Of a stretch of 64,000 nt of DNA, positions 10,140-18,480 are shown one piece after another. Origin of the DNA: Mycobacterium sp. URHD0025. GTDB lineage: Bacteria > Actinomycetota > Actinomycetes > Mycobacteriales > Mycobacteriaceae. Location of the stretch: NCBI RefSeq assembly GCF_000426065.1, contig NZ_AUEQ01000008.1, positions 62,001-126,000 of the forward strand, given 5' to 3'. Made by a program: the position numbers and the translations under genes. Positions within the stretch are counted from its first letter, which is position 1; every line of letters begins with the position of its first letter. The notes below the pieces were generated by a model. It did not search any database, was not told where the DNA came from, and saw nothing but the letters and a program-made list of their open reading frames with translations.

Positions 10140-11162
10140 ATGGCTGAAATCATGCGCCGCTGGGAGATGGACGGAATCGGCCGCGACGCGCTCCGGTTGC
10201 GTGAGGTGGCCGTCCCGCAACCCGGTCCCGGCGAAGTCCTGATCAAGGTGGCCGCGGTTTCCCTGAACCATCGCGACAAGATGGTGATCGAAACGGGCCG
10301 CGGACTACCGCTGGAATTCCCCTTCACCCCGGGGTCCGATCTCGCCGGGACCGTCGTCGTGGCCGGCGACTCGGTGACCCGATTCGCCGTGGACGATCAG
10401 GTGATCTCGGTGTTCACTCCGGACTGGCTCGACGGCGCCCGGGCGGGTGACGCACGGACACCCTCCTACTGGACACTCGGTGGCTTCTACCCCGGAGTGC
10501 TCGCCGAATATGTAGCGCTGCCGCAAGATTGGGTTGTCCGGGCTCCGCGGACCCTGTCGCCAGCGGAGGCCAGTACGCTGCCGGTCGCCGGGCTCACGGC
10601 GTGGTTCGCGCTGGTGGAACGTGGTCATGTGCGGGCCGGTGATGTCGTGTTGGTCGAAGGTACCGGTGGTGTCGCGTTGTTCGGTGTCCAGATCGCGAAG
10701 ATGCATGGCGCCGAGGTCATCGTGTCGGGCAGTGCGGACAAACTGGACCGAGTCGCACAACTGGGCGCAGACCATGTCGTGGATCGGCGCAGCGCTGACT
10801 GGACTGAGACCATTCTCGGGCTGACGGGCGACCGCGGTGTGGACCACGTGCTGGAGCTCGTCGGCGGCGCGCATCTCGGCAAGGCGGCGCAAGTGGTCGC
10901 GGTCGGCGGCCACATCCATCTCATCGGGGCGCTCGACGGGTTCGAGGTAACGACACCGGTAATGCCAATACTGATGAAAGACATCACCATTCACGGTATC
11001 GGCACTGGGCACCGGCGCGCACTCAGTGAACTGGTCAGCGCAATCGACAGTACGGGGACGAAGCCCGTGATCGGGGCACGCTATCCGTTACACGATCTAC
11101 CGGCGGCGCTGGACCAGCTCGATCGCGGCCCGTCCGGGAAGATTGTCGTCGAGGTGGGTTGA
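10140..11162 (+). CDS. NAD(P)-dependent alcohol dehydrogenase / quinone-oxidoreductase-like protein (MDR superfamily)
   Basis: A 340-residue medium-chain dehydrogenase/reductase. The N-terminal GroES-like domain (VPQPGPGEVLIKVAAVSLNHRDK) lacks the usual zinc-ligand pattern, and the Rossmann domain carries VLVEGTGGVALFGVQIAK followed by the GADHV and GGHIHLIG features. This fits zinc-independent quinone oxidoreductase-like enzymes. Start ATG 10140 was chosen because the MDR alignment begins there; the open frame reaches back to 9777 through sequence antisense to the nitroreductase. Confidence 0.85.
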   Translation: MAEIMRRWEMDGIGRDALRLREVAVPQPGPGEVLIKVAAVSLNHRDKMVIETGRGLPLEFPFTPGSDLAGTVVVAGDSVTRFAVDDQVISVFTPDWLDGARAGDARTPSYWTLGGFYPGVLAEYVALPQDWVVRAPRTLSPAEASTLPVAGLTAWFALVERGHVRAGDVVLVEGTGGVALFGVQIAKMHGAEVIVSGSADKLDRVAQLGADHVVDRRSADWTETILGLTGDRGVDHVLELVGGAHLGKAAQVVAVGGHIHLIGALDGFEVTTPVMPILMKDITIHGIGTGHRRALSELVSAIDSTGTKPVIGARYPLHDLPAALDQLDRGPSGKIVVEVG

Positions 11163-11232
11163 TCGACAGGTAGGGCGGTAGTGAGGGCGGTCTGATGACG
11201 ACGAACCGATCTGAAATATGCTCTCGTGCGAC

Positions 11233-11306
11233 GCCCCCATAGCCCAATTGGCAGAGGCAGCGGACTTAAAATCCGCACAGTGTCGGTTCGAGTCCGACTG
11301 GGGGCA
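11233..11306 (+). tRNA. tRNA with UAA anticodon (tRNA-Leu), short variable arm
   Basis: Folds as a complete cloverleaf: acceptor GCCCCCA/TGGGGGC, D arm with GCC/GGC, anticodon stem GCGGA/TCCGC around loop CTTAAAA (anticodon TAA), T arm GTCGG-TTCGAGT-CCGAC, discriminator A. CCA is not encoded. The variable region is only five bases (ACAGT), i.e. class I, whereas leucine tRNAs normally carry a long variable arm. By anticodon this decodes UUA, a rare codon in high-G+C genomes. Confidence 0.93.
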
Positions 11307-11377
11307 CAGTTCTTCTCCAGCATTGTGACGTCAGCTGCGCATAACCCCACAGCGCCGGCACTGCCGCTTTCTGCGTC

Positions 11378-11451
11378 AAGTGAAGTCAACCGGCTCCTTT
11401 AACCTCACTTATTCACATAAGTGAGGTTAAGCTAGGCCTGTGACTTCACTT
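11378..11451. promoter_or_regulatory. Concentric double palindrome (putative Fic operator)
   Basis: Two perfect inverted repeats share one dyad centre at 11414.5. The inner pair is TAACCTCACTTAT (11400-11412) and ATAAGTGAGGTTA (11417-11429) with a 4-base spacer. The outer pair is AAGTGAAGTCA (11378-11388) and TGACTTCACTT (11441-11451). All four half-sites fit AAGTGARGTYA in alternating orientation. The outer right half overlaps the first codons of the Fic gene (GTG 11440), so bound protein would block initiation. The Fic protein has a C-terminal winged-helix-like domain and is the obvious candidate ligand. Confidence 0.8.
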
Positions 11452-12612
11452 CGTCCAGTCACCTACGAGAAGGTTCGCTGGGAACCGGGGGACAGGCGAT
11501 ACGCAAGCGCGGCGAGGCCCAAGTACGGCACCTACCACCCCGCTGTGCCGGCCAGCATCGTTGACCTGGTTCTGGAGTTGCCGCCTTCCGTGTCCGCAGA
11601 CGCCGAGGCCGCCAGCCACGAGATCACCCGTTTCGACGCCGAACTCGGAGGCGAAATCGCACCGTTCGCCGCAGTCTTGCTGCGGTCGGAGTCGGCCGCA
11701 AGCTCGCAGATCGAGAACCTGACGGCTTCGGCCCGCGCTATCGCCGAGGCCGAGCTGCCCGGTGGCAAGGCCAAGCGCAATGCGGAGATGATCGTCGCCA
11801 ACACCGCCGCGATGCAGCCAGCGGTCGCCTTGTCCGACTCCGTTGACGCCGACGCCATCCGCGAAATGCACCGCGTGTTGATGGTGAATGAATCACGCCA
11901 TACGCCAGGCGAATTCCGCACCGAGTCGGTGTGGATCGGCGGTGGCTCCACGCCCATCGGCGCGACATTCGTTGGCCCGCGCCCCGAGCTGATCGCTAGC
12001 GCGATACGCGACCTGATCGCCTTCGCGCAGCGAGCCGACGTTCCCACACTTCCGCAGATCGCGGTGGGCCATGCCCAGTTCGAGACCATCCACCCGTTCA
12101 CCGACGGGAACGGGCGCACCGGTCGCGCATTGGTGCAGGCTATGTTGCGCAACAAGGGTCTGACGCGCCAGGTGACAGTGCCGGTATCGGCGGCGCTGCT
12201 GGCAGACACGGGCGCATACTTCGCCGCCTTGACCAGTTATCGCGATGGTGACGCCGCGCCGATCGTCGAGCGCTTCTCGCAGGCCACCGTCCTGGCAATT
12301 GCCAACGGGCGGCAACTGGTCGCGGACCTTCGTGAGATTCGGGAGAGCTGGAACGACGTGATCACGGCCCGGTCGGACTCGGCGGTGTGGAAGGTTGCAG
12401 ATTTGTTGCCTCGCCGTCCGGTCGTGAACGCTCCTCTCCTGGCCCAGGAACTGGGCATCAAGTCCACCAATGCCCACAGATACCTCAACCCCCTTGCCGA
12501 CGCGGGAATCCTCGTCGAGACGACCAATGGGCCGCGCGATCGAGTGTGGCGTTCTCCCGAAGTGCTCGCCGCGCTCGACGCTTTCGCCGAACGTGCTGGG
12601 CGGCGAGGCTGA
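11440..12612 (+). CDS. Fic family AMP-transferase-like protein with C-terminal winged helix
   Basis: A 390-residue Fic protein. The catalytic loop is canonical, HPFTDGNGRTGR (residues 218-229), with His218 as base and the anion-binding arginine, so it is predicted active in transferring AMP or another nucleotide moiety. A class II type inhibitory motif [S/T]xxxE[G/N] is visible at 88-93 (SSQIEN), implying auto-inhibition by its N-terminal helix. The last ~80 residues (VWKVADLL...LLAQELGIKSTNAHRYLNPLADAGIL) look like a winged helix-turn-helix. The gene sits directly behind the palindromic operator, suggesting autoregulation. No separate antitoxin gene is seen. Confidence 0.9.
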   Translation: MTSLRPVTYEKVRWEPGDRRYASAARPKYGTYHPAVPASIVDLVLELPPSVSADAEAASHEITRFDAELGGEIAPFAAVLLRSESAASSQIENLTASARAIAEAELPGGKAKRNAEMIVANTAAMQPAVALSDSVDADAIREMHRVLMVNESRHTPGEFRTESVWIGGGSTPIGATFVGPRPELIASAIRDLIAFAQRADVPTLPQIAVGHAQFETIHPFTDGNGRTGRALVQAMLRNKGLTRQVTVPVSAALLADTGAYFAALTSYRDGDAAPIVERFSQATVLAIANGRQLVADLREIRESWNDVITARSDSAVWKVADLLPRRPVVNAPLLAQELGIKSTNAHRYLNPLADAGILVETTNGPRDRVWRSPEVLAALDAFAERAGRRG

Positions 12613-12673
12613 CCGCAAGTTTGTCGGGCCCAATCCGGCAGGCTTGTCTCGCGCGGCTCTACGATCGGTCGGT

Positions 12674-13306
12674 ATGACCAGCAAGCCTGCTTTGATTCTG
12701 GCGTTTGCGGCATTCGCCGCAGCTTTCCCGACGGTTACGCCCGCCTCGGCCACAGCGGCACCGTGCCCCGACGTCGAGGTGGTGTTCGCCCGTGGCACCA
12801 ACGAGCCGCCCGGCCTCGGCAGTGTCGGCGGTCCGTTCGTCGACGACCTGCGGGCCCGGGTGGCACCGCGCACCGTCGACGGAACCGCGGTGGACTACCC
12901 GGCCAACAACGACTTCCACAACAGCACCCCGGCCGGCACCGACGCGGCGCGGTCCCTGATCGAGTCCATCGCGGCCAGTTGTCCGAACACCAAGATGGTG
13001 CTGGGCGGCTACTCGCAGGGCGCGGCCGTCATCGAACAGGCCACCACCGCAGCGTCTCCCCAGACCGCCGATCATGTGGCGGCCACCGCACTGTTCGGTA
13101 CGCCCCGCACCAGTTTCTCGGGCCTCCTGGCTTCCGGGATGCCGTTGCCGACGCTCGCTCCTCAATACGCCGCCAACTCGATCGACCAGTGCAACGAGGC
13201 CGACCCGATCTGCTGGGAAGGCGGCTGGGACATGGGCGCCCACGTGTCCTATGTGCAGTCGGGAAAGGTCGTGCAGGCAGCCGATTTCGTTGCGGGCCGG
13301 CTTTAA
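12674..13306 (+). CDS. Secreted cutinase family serine esterase
   Basis: A 210-residue exported protein with a Sec signal peptide (hydrophobic core LILAFAAFAAAFP, cleavage likely after ASA/ATA) and the cutinase fold: PCPDVEVVFARGT start, nucleophile motif GGYSQGAAV (about residues 113-121), and a late DPICWEGG...HVSY region holding Asp and His. Mycobacterial cutinase-like proteins hydrolyse lipid esters, phospholipids or polyesters. Start ATG 12674 gives the signal peptide; longer frames overlap the Fic gene. Confidence 0.9.
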   Translation: MTSKPALILAFAAFAAAFPTVTPASATAAPCPDVEVVFARGTNEPPGLGSVGGPFVDDLRARVAPRTVDGTAVDYPANNDFHNSTPAGTDAARSLIESIAASCPNTKMVLGGYSQGAAVIEQATTAASPQTADHVAATALFGTPRTSFSGLLASGMPLPTLAPQYAANSIDQCNEADPICWEGGWDMGAHVSYVQSGKVVQAADFVAGRL

Positions 13307-13418
13307 CTGAGTAGCACCTTTTAGCTCGACAGGACCCAGTCGCCGGATAGATTCCAGGATCTCGGAGTGCCACAGAGCCGCCGCAGTCGGCATAAGCAAG
13401 GCCGCGCGCCAGGCCGGT

Positions 13419-14009
13419 TCAAACTCTGACCTGTGCCCCGGTGAAGAGTTCCGCAGCCTGCCGGGCGTCGATAACAGAACTGGTCTGCAGATAGGCCATG
13501 GCGTTGAGGGCGGCAGTATGGGCGGCTTTGGATGAGCCGTAGACCGCGTCGGCGACAACACGAAAGTGATAGTCGTGTTGATGGGCATCGACGGCGGTGT
13601 AATGCACACACACATCGGTCAGCCCACCGACCAGAACAACCGTGGTGGCCTTGTACCCGCGGAGTATGGTGTCGAGGTCCGTGTTGAAGAAGGCCGAGTA
13701 GCGGCGTTTGCGAACTTCGTATTCACCTGTCAGCGGGCCGAACTGGTCGATGAACTCGGCTCCGGACGTCCCGTCGATGCAGTGCAATTCTTCGGCGCCG
13801 TCGACCTCACGACCCAGGTCCACCAAGGTGGGATGGTGAACTTCGCGGATGAAGACCACCGGGATCCGGCGCGCCCGCGCATCGTGAACCAGCGATCTGA
13901 TGGTGCTGACTTCGGGCGACTCGTTGCCGCCCGCAGCGGGGACGAAGTCGCGCTGGACGTCGATACAGATGAGAACCGTGTCCGAGGTGGGAGTAGTGAT
14001 GTTATGCAC
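13419..14009 (-). CDS. Isochorismatase-like cysteine hydrolase
   Basis: A 196-residue hydrolase of the isochorismatase superfamily. The triad pattern is present: Asp in LICIDVQRDF (about residue 17), Lys in VRKRRYSAF, and Cys in VVLVGGLTDVCVHYTA, preceded by the cis-peptide GG. Members cleave amides or vinyl ethers (nicotinamidase, ureidoacrylate or N-carbamoyl hydrolases). It overlaps the upstream permease by eight bases, so a hydrolysable nitrogenous substrate imported by that permease is plausible. Start is GTG 14009. Confidence 0.85.
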   Translation of the reverse strand: MHNITTPTSDTVLICIDVQRDFVPAAGGNESPEVSTIRSLVHDARARRIPVVFIREVHHPTLVDLGREVDGAEELHCIDGTSGAEFIDQFGPLTGEYEVRKRRYSAFFNTDLDTILRGYKATTVVLVGGLTDVCVHYTAVDAHQHDYHFRVVADAVYGSSKAAHTAALNAMAYLQTSSVIDARQAAELFTGAQVRV

Positions 14010-15477
14010 GGGTGGTCACCTCGTCCGTGATGCGGTGCCTGCGGTGAAGGAAGATCGCGGTGCCGAGCATTCCGCTGATGGCGTACATCACCACACATCC
14101 CCATTCGACATACCAGGGTGCCCCGGTGTCGCGGGGCCAGGAGATGTTGACGATCTGGCCCACCAACCACACCGCGGCCAACACGTTGACAATCAAGCCG
14201 CCGACGGTGCCGAGTGTGAAGTGGCTGGCGACCCACATGCCGCGCAGTCGCGTGACGAGCATGGCGGCCACGGGTAGCAGGAAAGCGATGTAGAAGCCGC
14301 CGGTGGACATTGCGATCATGACGTCGAAGAAGCCGATCGAAACCGACAGCAGCAGCACTACGCAGGTGGCCGTCGCGGTCAGCAGAAGTGCGTTGCGGGG
14401 TAGGGCATCTCGCTGTGACAGTTTGGCGAGGCGTGCGGAACCCGGCAGTGATTGACTGACAGCGAGGGCGTGCACCGTGCGAGACAACGCGCTGCTCACT
14501 GCGGCGATGCCGGCAGTGAACCCGATGCAGACGATGACCGACATAGGTACCACCACTTCAGGTCCCAGATTGCCGGCCAGGGCGGCCAAGATCGCGTCGC
14601 CGTCGCCGTCGCCGCCGCCGGCGGCCACGGCGTCAAGGTCCGGGACCGCCAGGATCAGCGCCAGGCCGGCGTACATGACGGTCGCGGCCACCAGCATCAG
14701 GGACGCGATCTGTGCCAGCGGCACATTGTGTTCAGGGCGTTTGACTTCGGCGGCGAGGTCACCGGCGCTCTCGAATCCAATGAATGCCCATCCGACGATG
14801 GCTACCGCGGCGAGGAACGGTCCGAGCACAAAAGCTGTGCCGCCGTCCTGAAACCCGTTGAGTAGCACCGAGAAATCGTTCTGGCGATGGAACACCAGCA
14901 GGATGGTGCCAACGATAAGGCTCGCGATGACCTCACAAGCAATGGACAGCACGATGAACACCTTGAGGATTCGCCGATCGAGAACGTTCACGAGGGTGGC
15001 GATCAGTGTTACAGCGACAGCGAAGGCCACTCGGGTTTGCATGTCCGCCTCGGCGAATCCGAAGACGGTGGCGGCGAATACGCTGGCCGAGAAGGCCGCT
15101 GCGGCGTTGAGTGTGATCAGGGTGCAGATGTAGACCCAGCCGGCGAGCCACGCGTACCGGTCACCGACCAGCCGTCGAGACCACGCGTAGACGCCACCTT
15201 CTTCTGGCCATCTGCTGGACAACTCACCGAAGATCAGGGCCACCAACAGTTGGCCGCCGAGCACGACGGCGAAGGCCCACCAGAAGGAGGGCCCTGCGGT
15301 GAGCAGTCCGATATTGAAGATCGCGTACAACGCGATGATCGGGGAGATGAAGGCGAACGCTACGGCGAACACCGAGCCGAGGGTGAAGTCCCTTCGCCGG
15401 TTTTGGTCGGCGAGGTGATCATCCCCGGCGGCGGGCATCGGTGGGGAATCTGTTTCCGGATCCAGAATATTGGTCAC
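14002..15477 (-). CDS. APC-superfamily amino acid / polyamine permease
   Basis: A 491-residue membrane protein with about 12 hydrophobic segments and the amino-acid permease features WWAFAVVLGGQLLVALIFGELSSRWPEEGGVYAWSRRLVG (helices 1b-3) and FIGFESAGDLAAEVKRPEHNVP (helix 6 to loop). The residue run GGGDGDGDA near position 290 comes from a short GAC/GGC trinucleotide repeat at about 14596-14622. It is the first gene of a two-gene operon with the isochorismatase-like hydrolase and is divergent from a TetR regulator, which likely controls it. Confidence 0.88.
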   Translation of the reverse strand: MTNILDPETDSPPMPAAGDDHLADQNRRRDFTLGSVFAVAFAFISPIIALYAIFNIGLLTAGPSFWWAFAVVLGGQLLVALIFGELSSRWPEEGGVYAWSRRLVGDRYAWLAGWVYICTLITLNAAAAFSASVFAATVFGFAEADMQTRVAFAVAVTLIATLVNVLDRRILKVFIVLSIACEVIASLIVGTILLVFHRQNDFSVLLNGFQDGGTAFVLGPFLAAVAIVGWAFIGFESAGDLAAEVKRPEHNVPLAQIASLMLVAATVMYAGLALILAVPDLDAVAAGGGDGDGDAILAALAGNLGPEVVVPMSVIVCIGFTAGIAAVSSALSRTVHALAVSQSLPGSARLAKLSQRDALPRNALLLTATATCVVLLLSVSIGFFDVMIAMSTGGFYIAFLLPVAAMLVTRLRGMWVASHFTLGTVGGLIVNVLAAVWLVGQIVNISWPRDTGAPWYVEWGCVVMYAISGMLGTAIFLHRRHRITDEVTTRA

Positions 15478-15579
15478 ACGACCTATAAAAGGATATCGAT
15501 GATGCGCGCTGATAATCCTCGCGTTACGGACACGTACCGTGCGTTAACAGCGCGTAACGGCGGTGTCTGGTGTGCCACG

Positions 15580-16269
15580 ATGAGGAGCGTGCAGGGACGT
15601 GGACGGCCCCGGTCGACAAGCCCAACCCGGGAGGGGCGCAACACTCGCGCTGAAATATTGGACGCAGCAGCGGAATTGATTACTTTGCAAGGTTTCGGCG
15701 GCACCACGACCCGGCAGATCGCCGAAGCGGTCGGGGTGCGCCAGAACGTGCTGTACCACCACTTCGGTTCCAAGGAACAGATCCTGGGCAGTCTGCTGGA
15801 AGCGCTGGTGTGCCCTGCTCTCGAGGCCGCCGAGGCACTGGCGGGTGTCCAGGCGTACACCGCGGACGATGCCGCCGCGCGCCTCTACGCACTGGCCTTT
15901 CACGACGCGAATGTCCTGGCGACGTGGCGCTGGAATCTGGGCGTGCTATTCGCCCTGCCGGAAGCGAATTCTGCGGCCTTCCATCCCGCGCACCAAATGC
16001 GAGCGCAGCTCCGGGGGCACTACCGGGAGTTCACCGAGTCAGTGGCCACTCACACGGGGGTAGCAGCCGCGGCGGATCATCCGTTTCGACTCGTCGAGTC
16101 GATCGCAGCAATCCGCGCCGACGGACAACTGAGCGCCGACACCCCGCACGAGCTGGCACTGGGTTGTTTGCGCCTGGCAGGCCGAGTAGACAGACTCGCT
16201 GCCGTTGTTGGGCAGGCGAGAGCCCTGTGGGAATCCTTGGGCGCTCCGTCGGCCCCAGAACTGCGGTGA
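15580..16269 (+). CDS. TetR family transcriptional regulator
   Basis: A 229-residue regulator with an N-terminal helix-turn-helix (RAEILDAAAELITLQGFGGTTTRQIAEAVGVRQNVLYHHFGSKEQIL, residues ~23-68) and a ligand-binding domain without close recognition. It is divergent from the permease/isochorismatase operon across about 100 bases. That gap holds inverted pairs CGTTACG (15522-15528)/CGTAACG (15553-15559) and ACGG-N7-CCGT (15526-15540), weak candidates for its operator. ATG 15580 is chosen; GTG 15589 is equally possible. Ligand unknown, perhaps the permease substrate. Confidence 0.88.
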   Translation: MRSVQGRGRPRSTSPTREGRNTRAEILDAAAELITLQGFGGTTTRQIAEAVGVRQNVLYHHFGSKEQILGSLLEALVCPALEAAEALAGVQAYTADDAAARLYALAFHDANVLATWRWNLGVLFALPEANSAAFHPAHQMRAQLRGHYREFTESVATHTGVAAAADHPFRLVESIAAIRADGQLSADTPHELALGCLRLAGRVDRLAAVVGQARALWESLGAPSAPELR

Positions 16270-16467
16270 GCCCCTCGATATCGTGACTTGGAGATTGTTG
16301 CCGGTTTGCCGCAACCGCATGCCGTCGGACTCACGGCGTGGCTGCGCAGAAGTCCTCAAACGGAAAGGCAGCGGTTTTCGCAGCCGGTTGACCCGATGGC
16401 GTCGTAGGTGTGCCGCCCGTCCGGCATTCCGGTCGCTCCGGCACCGCACCGCGCTCATACTTCACGA

Positions 16468-16929
16468 ATGCGTGCCCGCGTCGGCATCGCGGCGCCGACG
16501 GCTGCGATCGCACTCCTGGTGGGTTGTACGTCCGGGGCCGGCATGTCCGAGGTGAAGATCGTGCTCGACGGTGACATCCACACCCTGGCCGCGCAGGTCA
16601 CCTGCACCAGGTTCCCTGACGGCAACCTGCTGATCTACGCCTCGCCATCGGCAACGGACCACAGACGAAGCGTTCGAGTGATGCTGACGACGGCACACCG
16701 CCTGGTCGTCACGGCAGCAGGCTTTCATATCCCGGAAGCCAACGGGTTCACCAAGGACTCTCGTGAGATGACGGCGATCAAGGTCGACGACGCGTACACG
16801 ATCAGCGGACGGATGCCCGCCGACGATAGGGGGACCGGGTGGCGCCAGGTGAAGATCGAGGTCACCTGCCCCGGCTATCAGCGGCCGAAAGGCTCGTCCG
16901 ACACGGTGCCTGCGCTCGGGAGCCCCTGA
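16468..16929 (+). CDS. LpqH-like (19 kDa antigen family) lipoprotein
   Basis: A 153-residue lipoprotein: signal peptide with lipobox LLVGC (Cys about residue 20), then the LpqH-family pattern SEVKIVLDGDIHTLAAQVTC, a middle beta region, and a closing VKIEVTC, giving the two-cysteine arrangement typical of the 19-kDa antigen family. Members are surface lipoproteins with TLR2-active acyl chains and uncertain function. It precedes the Ser/Thr kinase gene on the same strand with an 84-base gap and may be cotranscribed. Confidence 0.82.
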   Translation: MRARVGIAAPTAAIALLVGCTSGAGMSEVKIVLDGDIHTLAAQVTCTRFPDGNLLIYASPSATDHRRSVRVMLTTAHRLVVTAAGFHIPEANGFTKDSREMTAIKVDDAYTISGRMPADDRGTGWRQVKIEVTCPGYQRPKGSSDTVPALGSP

Positions 16930-17013
16930 CAGGCCGGATGGTCGGCAATCATCTGCATCCGGTGGGCTCACAGGCGATACTTCGTCTATATCGAAAGACC
17001 AGGGGGATCGGCA

Positions 17014-18456
17014 GTGAATTCGCGCGTCGGTACGACGTTCGGCAAGTACTCGATCACGCGCCTGCTCGGCAAGGGCGGGATGGGGGAGGTGTACGAGGCC
17101 TTCGATGCGGAGAAGAACCGGGTCGTGGCTTTGAAGATCCTCGCCGACGAGTACTCCAGAGACGTCACATTTCGCACCCGGTTCCAGCGGGAATCGCACG
17201 CGGCCGCCGTCTTGCAGGAACCCCATGTCATCCCGATTCACGACTGGGGCGAGATCGACGGCAGCCTCTACATCGACATGCGGCTGGTGCAGGGGACGAC
17301 GCTGGCGGACCTGACTGCGGACGGCCCACTGCAGCCGGCGCGTGCGGTGGCCATCGTCATCCAGATCGCGGCGGCCCTGGACGCGGCACACGCCGCCGGG
17401 CTGATCCATCGCGACATCAAGCCGCAGAACATCATCGTCACCCCGGCCGATTTCGCCTACCTCGTCGACTTCGGCATCGCCGAGAGTCAGGGTGACACCC
17501 GGTTGACCACAGCAGGATCCCGCATCGGGACGCTGAATTACATGGCGCCCGAACGGTTCACCGGCCAGGTAGTGACACCGGCGGTCGATACGTACTCGCT
17601 GGCGTGCGTGTTGTACGAATCGTTGACGGGCCACCCGCCATTCATCAGTGACAGCCTGGAAACCGTGCTCGCCGCCCATGTCTCGGCGCCACCGCCGCGG
17701 CCCAGCATCACAAATCCGGCCGTGCCCACGACTTTCGACGATGTGGTGTCACGCGGCATGGCCAAGGATCCCGATGACCGCTACGGGACGACGGGCGGGC
17801 TGGGGCGCGCCGCGCAACGGGCGCTGCAGGCCGGGTCTGCGCCGGCGACCCTGCCGCACCAGGCGCCGACCCTTGCGGCGCCTTTTGCCGGCCCGGCCAG
17901 CTTCCCGATCCCGACGCAGTCCGCTGCGGAGCCCGCCCATTCAGAACCTCGCAGGCGGGGATGGGTACTGCCCACCGTCATCGCGGTGGCGGCCGCGCTG
18001 ATCCTCGGCGGCATCGGGGTCGTGATCGGCATGCTCGCCAACAACGCCGGACAATCCGCGGACGCACCGCCGCCGTCGGCGTCGCAGAGAGATACGGCGC
18101 AGGCAGACGGCCCGGTGCCGCCACTGATCACCGGTCCCGATCAGAGCAGCCTGCACCAGTCGTGTGATGACGGTTTCGCGGCGACCACCGCCACCGGGTT
18201 CGCGAGCCGCGCCGGGCGCGGAACCCCCGAAACCTCATGCCTTTTCACCAACAGCGTGCTGACGTCGTACTGGGCCGAGTACGGCAACGCGAGCCCGCTG
18301 CCGCGCGCCGTCTCGGCACCGGGGGCGGTGGACTGCGGGACGGTGCCCGGCGCATTGTGCGACGGATCCAATTTCTTGATGCACTGCCGGCAGTCCCCAG
18401 GTGACAGCTGGATCACCTGCACGGGTGGCAAGAATGCCCGCGTCTATCTGTGGTGA
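17014..18456 (+). CDS. Transmembrane Ser/Thr protein kinase (PknH/PknE-like)
   Basis: A 480-residue receptor-like kinase. Kinase features: GKGGMGEV P-loop (19-26), catalytic Lys41 in ALKIL, HRDIKPQN (132-139), DFG (152-154), GTLNYMAPE (172-180). A Pro/Ala-rich juxtamembrane linker leads to one transmembrane helix (~318-341) and a ~115-residue outer domain with six cysteines (QSC, TSC, DCG, LCD, HCR, TCT), ending in KNARVYLW. That sensor differs from what I recall of M. tuberculosis PknH. The neighbouring EmbR-like FHA protein is the likely phosphorylation target, as in the PknH-EmbR pair. GTG start at 17014. Confidence 0.92.
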   Translation: MNSRVGTTFGKYSITRLLGKGGMGEVYEAFDAEKNRVVALKILADEYSRDVTFRTRFQRESHAAAVLQEPHVIPIHDWGEIDGSLYIDMRLVQGTTLADLTADGPLQPARAVAIVIQIAAALDAAHAAGLIHRDIKPQNIIVTPADFAYLVDFGIAESQGDTRLTTAGSRIGTLNYMAPERFTGQVVTPAVDTYSLACVLYESLTGHPPFISDSLETVLAAHVSAPPPRPSITNPAVPTTFDDVVSRGMAKDPDDRYGTTGGLGRAAQRALQAGSAPATLPHQAPTLAAPFAGPASFPIPTQSAAEPAHSEPRRRGWVLPTVIAVAAALILGGIGVVIGMLANNAGQSADAPPPSASQRDTAQADGPVPPLITGPDQSSLHQSCDDGFAATTATGFASRAGRGTPETSCLFTNSVLTSYWAEYGNASPLPRAVSAPGAVDCGTVPGALCDGSNFLMHCRQSPGDSWITCTGGKNARVYLW

Positions 18457-18480
18457 TCGGCGCAGCCCCTAGGCGCAGCC

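Noticed and set aside
11233..11451. tRNA 3' end plus palindromes as a genomic-island attachment site
   Set aside because: No integrase or direct repeat of the tRNA end was seen; the palindromes are better explained as the Fic operator.
14596..14622. Tandem trinucleotide repeat as a phase-variable tract
   Set aside because: Unit length is three, so slippage keeps the permease frame (GDGDGGG loop); only a short imperfect repeat.
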